From DATKEH01 sp035546355 (GTDB lineage: Bacteria; Acidobacteriota; Thermoanaerobaculia; Multivoradales; JAIOJS01), in assembly GCA_035546355.1 (NCBI GenBank), contig DATKEH010000182.1, positions 1-5,642 of the forward strand: a DNA stretch of 5,642 nucleotides, given 5' to 3'. The translations under genes and the position numbers were made by a program. This document shows positions 5,488-5,642 of the stretch, one piece after another (within the stretch, counting starts at the first letter, position 1; every line of letters begins with the position of its first letter). The notes beneath the pieces were generated by a model. It saw only the letters and a program-made list of their open reading frames with translations. It had not been told where the DNA came from and did not search any database.

Positions 5488-5642
5488 ATGACCGCGCCTC
5501 CGACCCCCCAGGCCTACCTCATCTTCACCGGCACCGGGCCGATCCTGGTGCTGTCGACCTACCCCCAGCTCACCGACGAGCGGCTGGTGGCGAAGCTGCG
5601 CTACAAGGGGATCGACAAGTTCATCGCCTACGCCGTCGACCT
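5488..5642 (+). CDS. Small conserved protein of unknown function (5' end only)
   Basis: Open from ATG 5488 to the right edge: 51 full codons and no stop. The N-terminus reads MTAPPTPQAYLIFTGTGP, followed by ILVLSTYPQLTDERLVAKLR and YKGIDKFIAYAVDL. The pattern is a short flexible lead, a hydrophobic strand with a TGTGP turn, a second strand (ILVLSTY), an amphipathic helix (TDERLVAKLRYKGI) and a further strand (KFIAYAV), a small soluble alpha/beta fold. It resembles a short conserved cytosolic protein family I vaguely recall from several phyla, but I cannot name a function. No ribosome-binding site lies before the ATG (upstream is TTGGGCGC), and the promoter position suggests leaderless translation. 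Codon use is strongly GC-ending, like its neighbours. Confidence 0.72.
   Translation, partial: MTAPPTPQAYLIFTGTGPILVLSTYPQLTDERLVAKLRYKGIDKFIAYAVD

Noticed and set aside
1..5642. Defence system, toxin-antitoxin pair or CRISPR array suggested by the presence of a macro domain
   Set aside because: No DarT-like toxin, nuclease, repeat-spacer pattern or small partner gene is seen; the macro gene leads into argS rather than a toxin.

Overview
The window is very GC-rich DNA, densely coding, with short intergenic gaps and frequent GTG/TTG starts. It looks like an ordinary chromosome segment from a high-GC bacterium outside the Enterobacteria/Firmicutes. Two things suggest Acidobacteriota (perhaps Thermoanaerobaculia-like): an archaeal-type ApgM phosphoglycerate mutase, and a membrane-anchored protein resembling hypothetical proteins I recall from that phylum. 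This assignment is from memory and is tentative. There are no rRNAs, tRNAs, CRISPR arrays, transposase genes or phage genes.

Layout, left to right. (1) Positions 1-3108 hold a leftward run of three genes, transcribed macro-domain protein -> argS -> single-pass membrane protein of unknown function, the last cut by the window edge. Spacing is tight: 22 nt between the macro gene and argS, and a one-base TGATG stop/start overlap between argS and the membrane protein. (2) Positions 3109-3217 are a divergent promoter region with two back-to-back TATGAT boxes. (3) Positions 3218-3658 hold a rightward SRPBCC-fold (START/polyketide-cyclase-like) protein starting at TTG. (4) Positions 3654-3716 are a 63-bp inverted-repeat element with GTAG feet and a perfect 8-bp hairpin, resembling a REP/BIME palindrome. 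It separates two convergent genes and contains both of their stop codons. (5) Positions 3712-5388 hold a leftward pair: an unrecognised 146-aa protein followed 18 nt later by apgM. (6) Positions 5389-5487 are a second divergent promoter region. (7) From 5488 to the right edge is the beginning of a rightward gene whose TTGACA promoter appears to place the transcription start on its ATG, making it a leaderless transcript.

Functionally this is housekeeping: arginine tRNA charging, lower glycolysis/gluconeogenesis (3-PG <-> 2-PG), ADP-ribose-related metabolism, and several small proteins of unknown role. I found no convincing new multi-gene system. The most interesting structures are the GTAG-footed palindrome that ends both convergent genes, the apparently leaderless gene at the right edge, and the two uncharacterised genes co-transcribed with argS and apgM.
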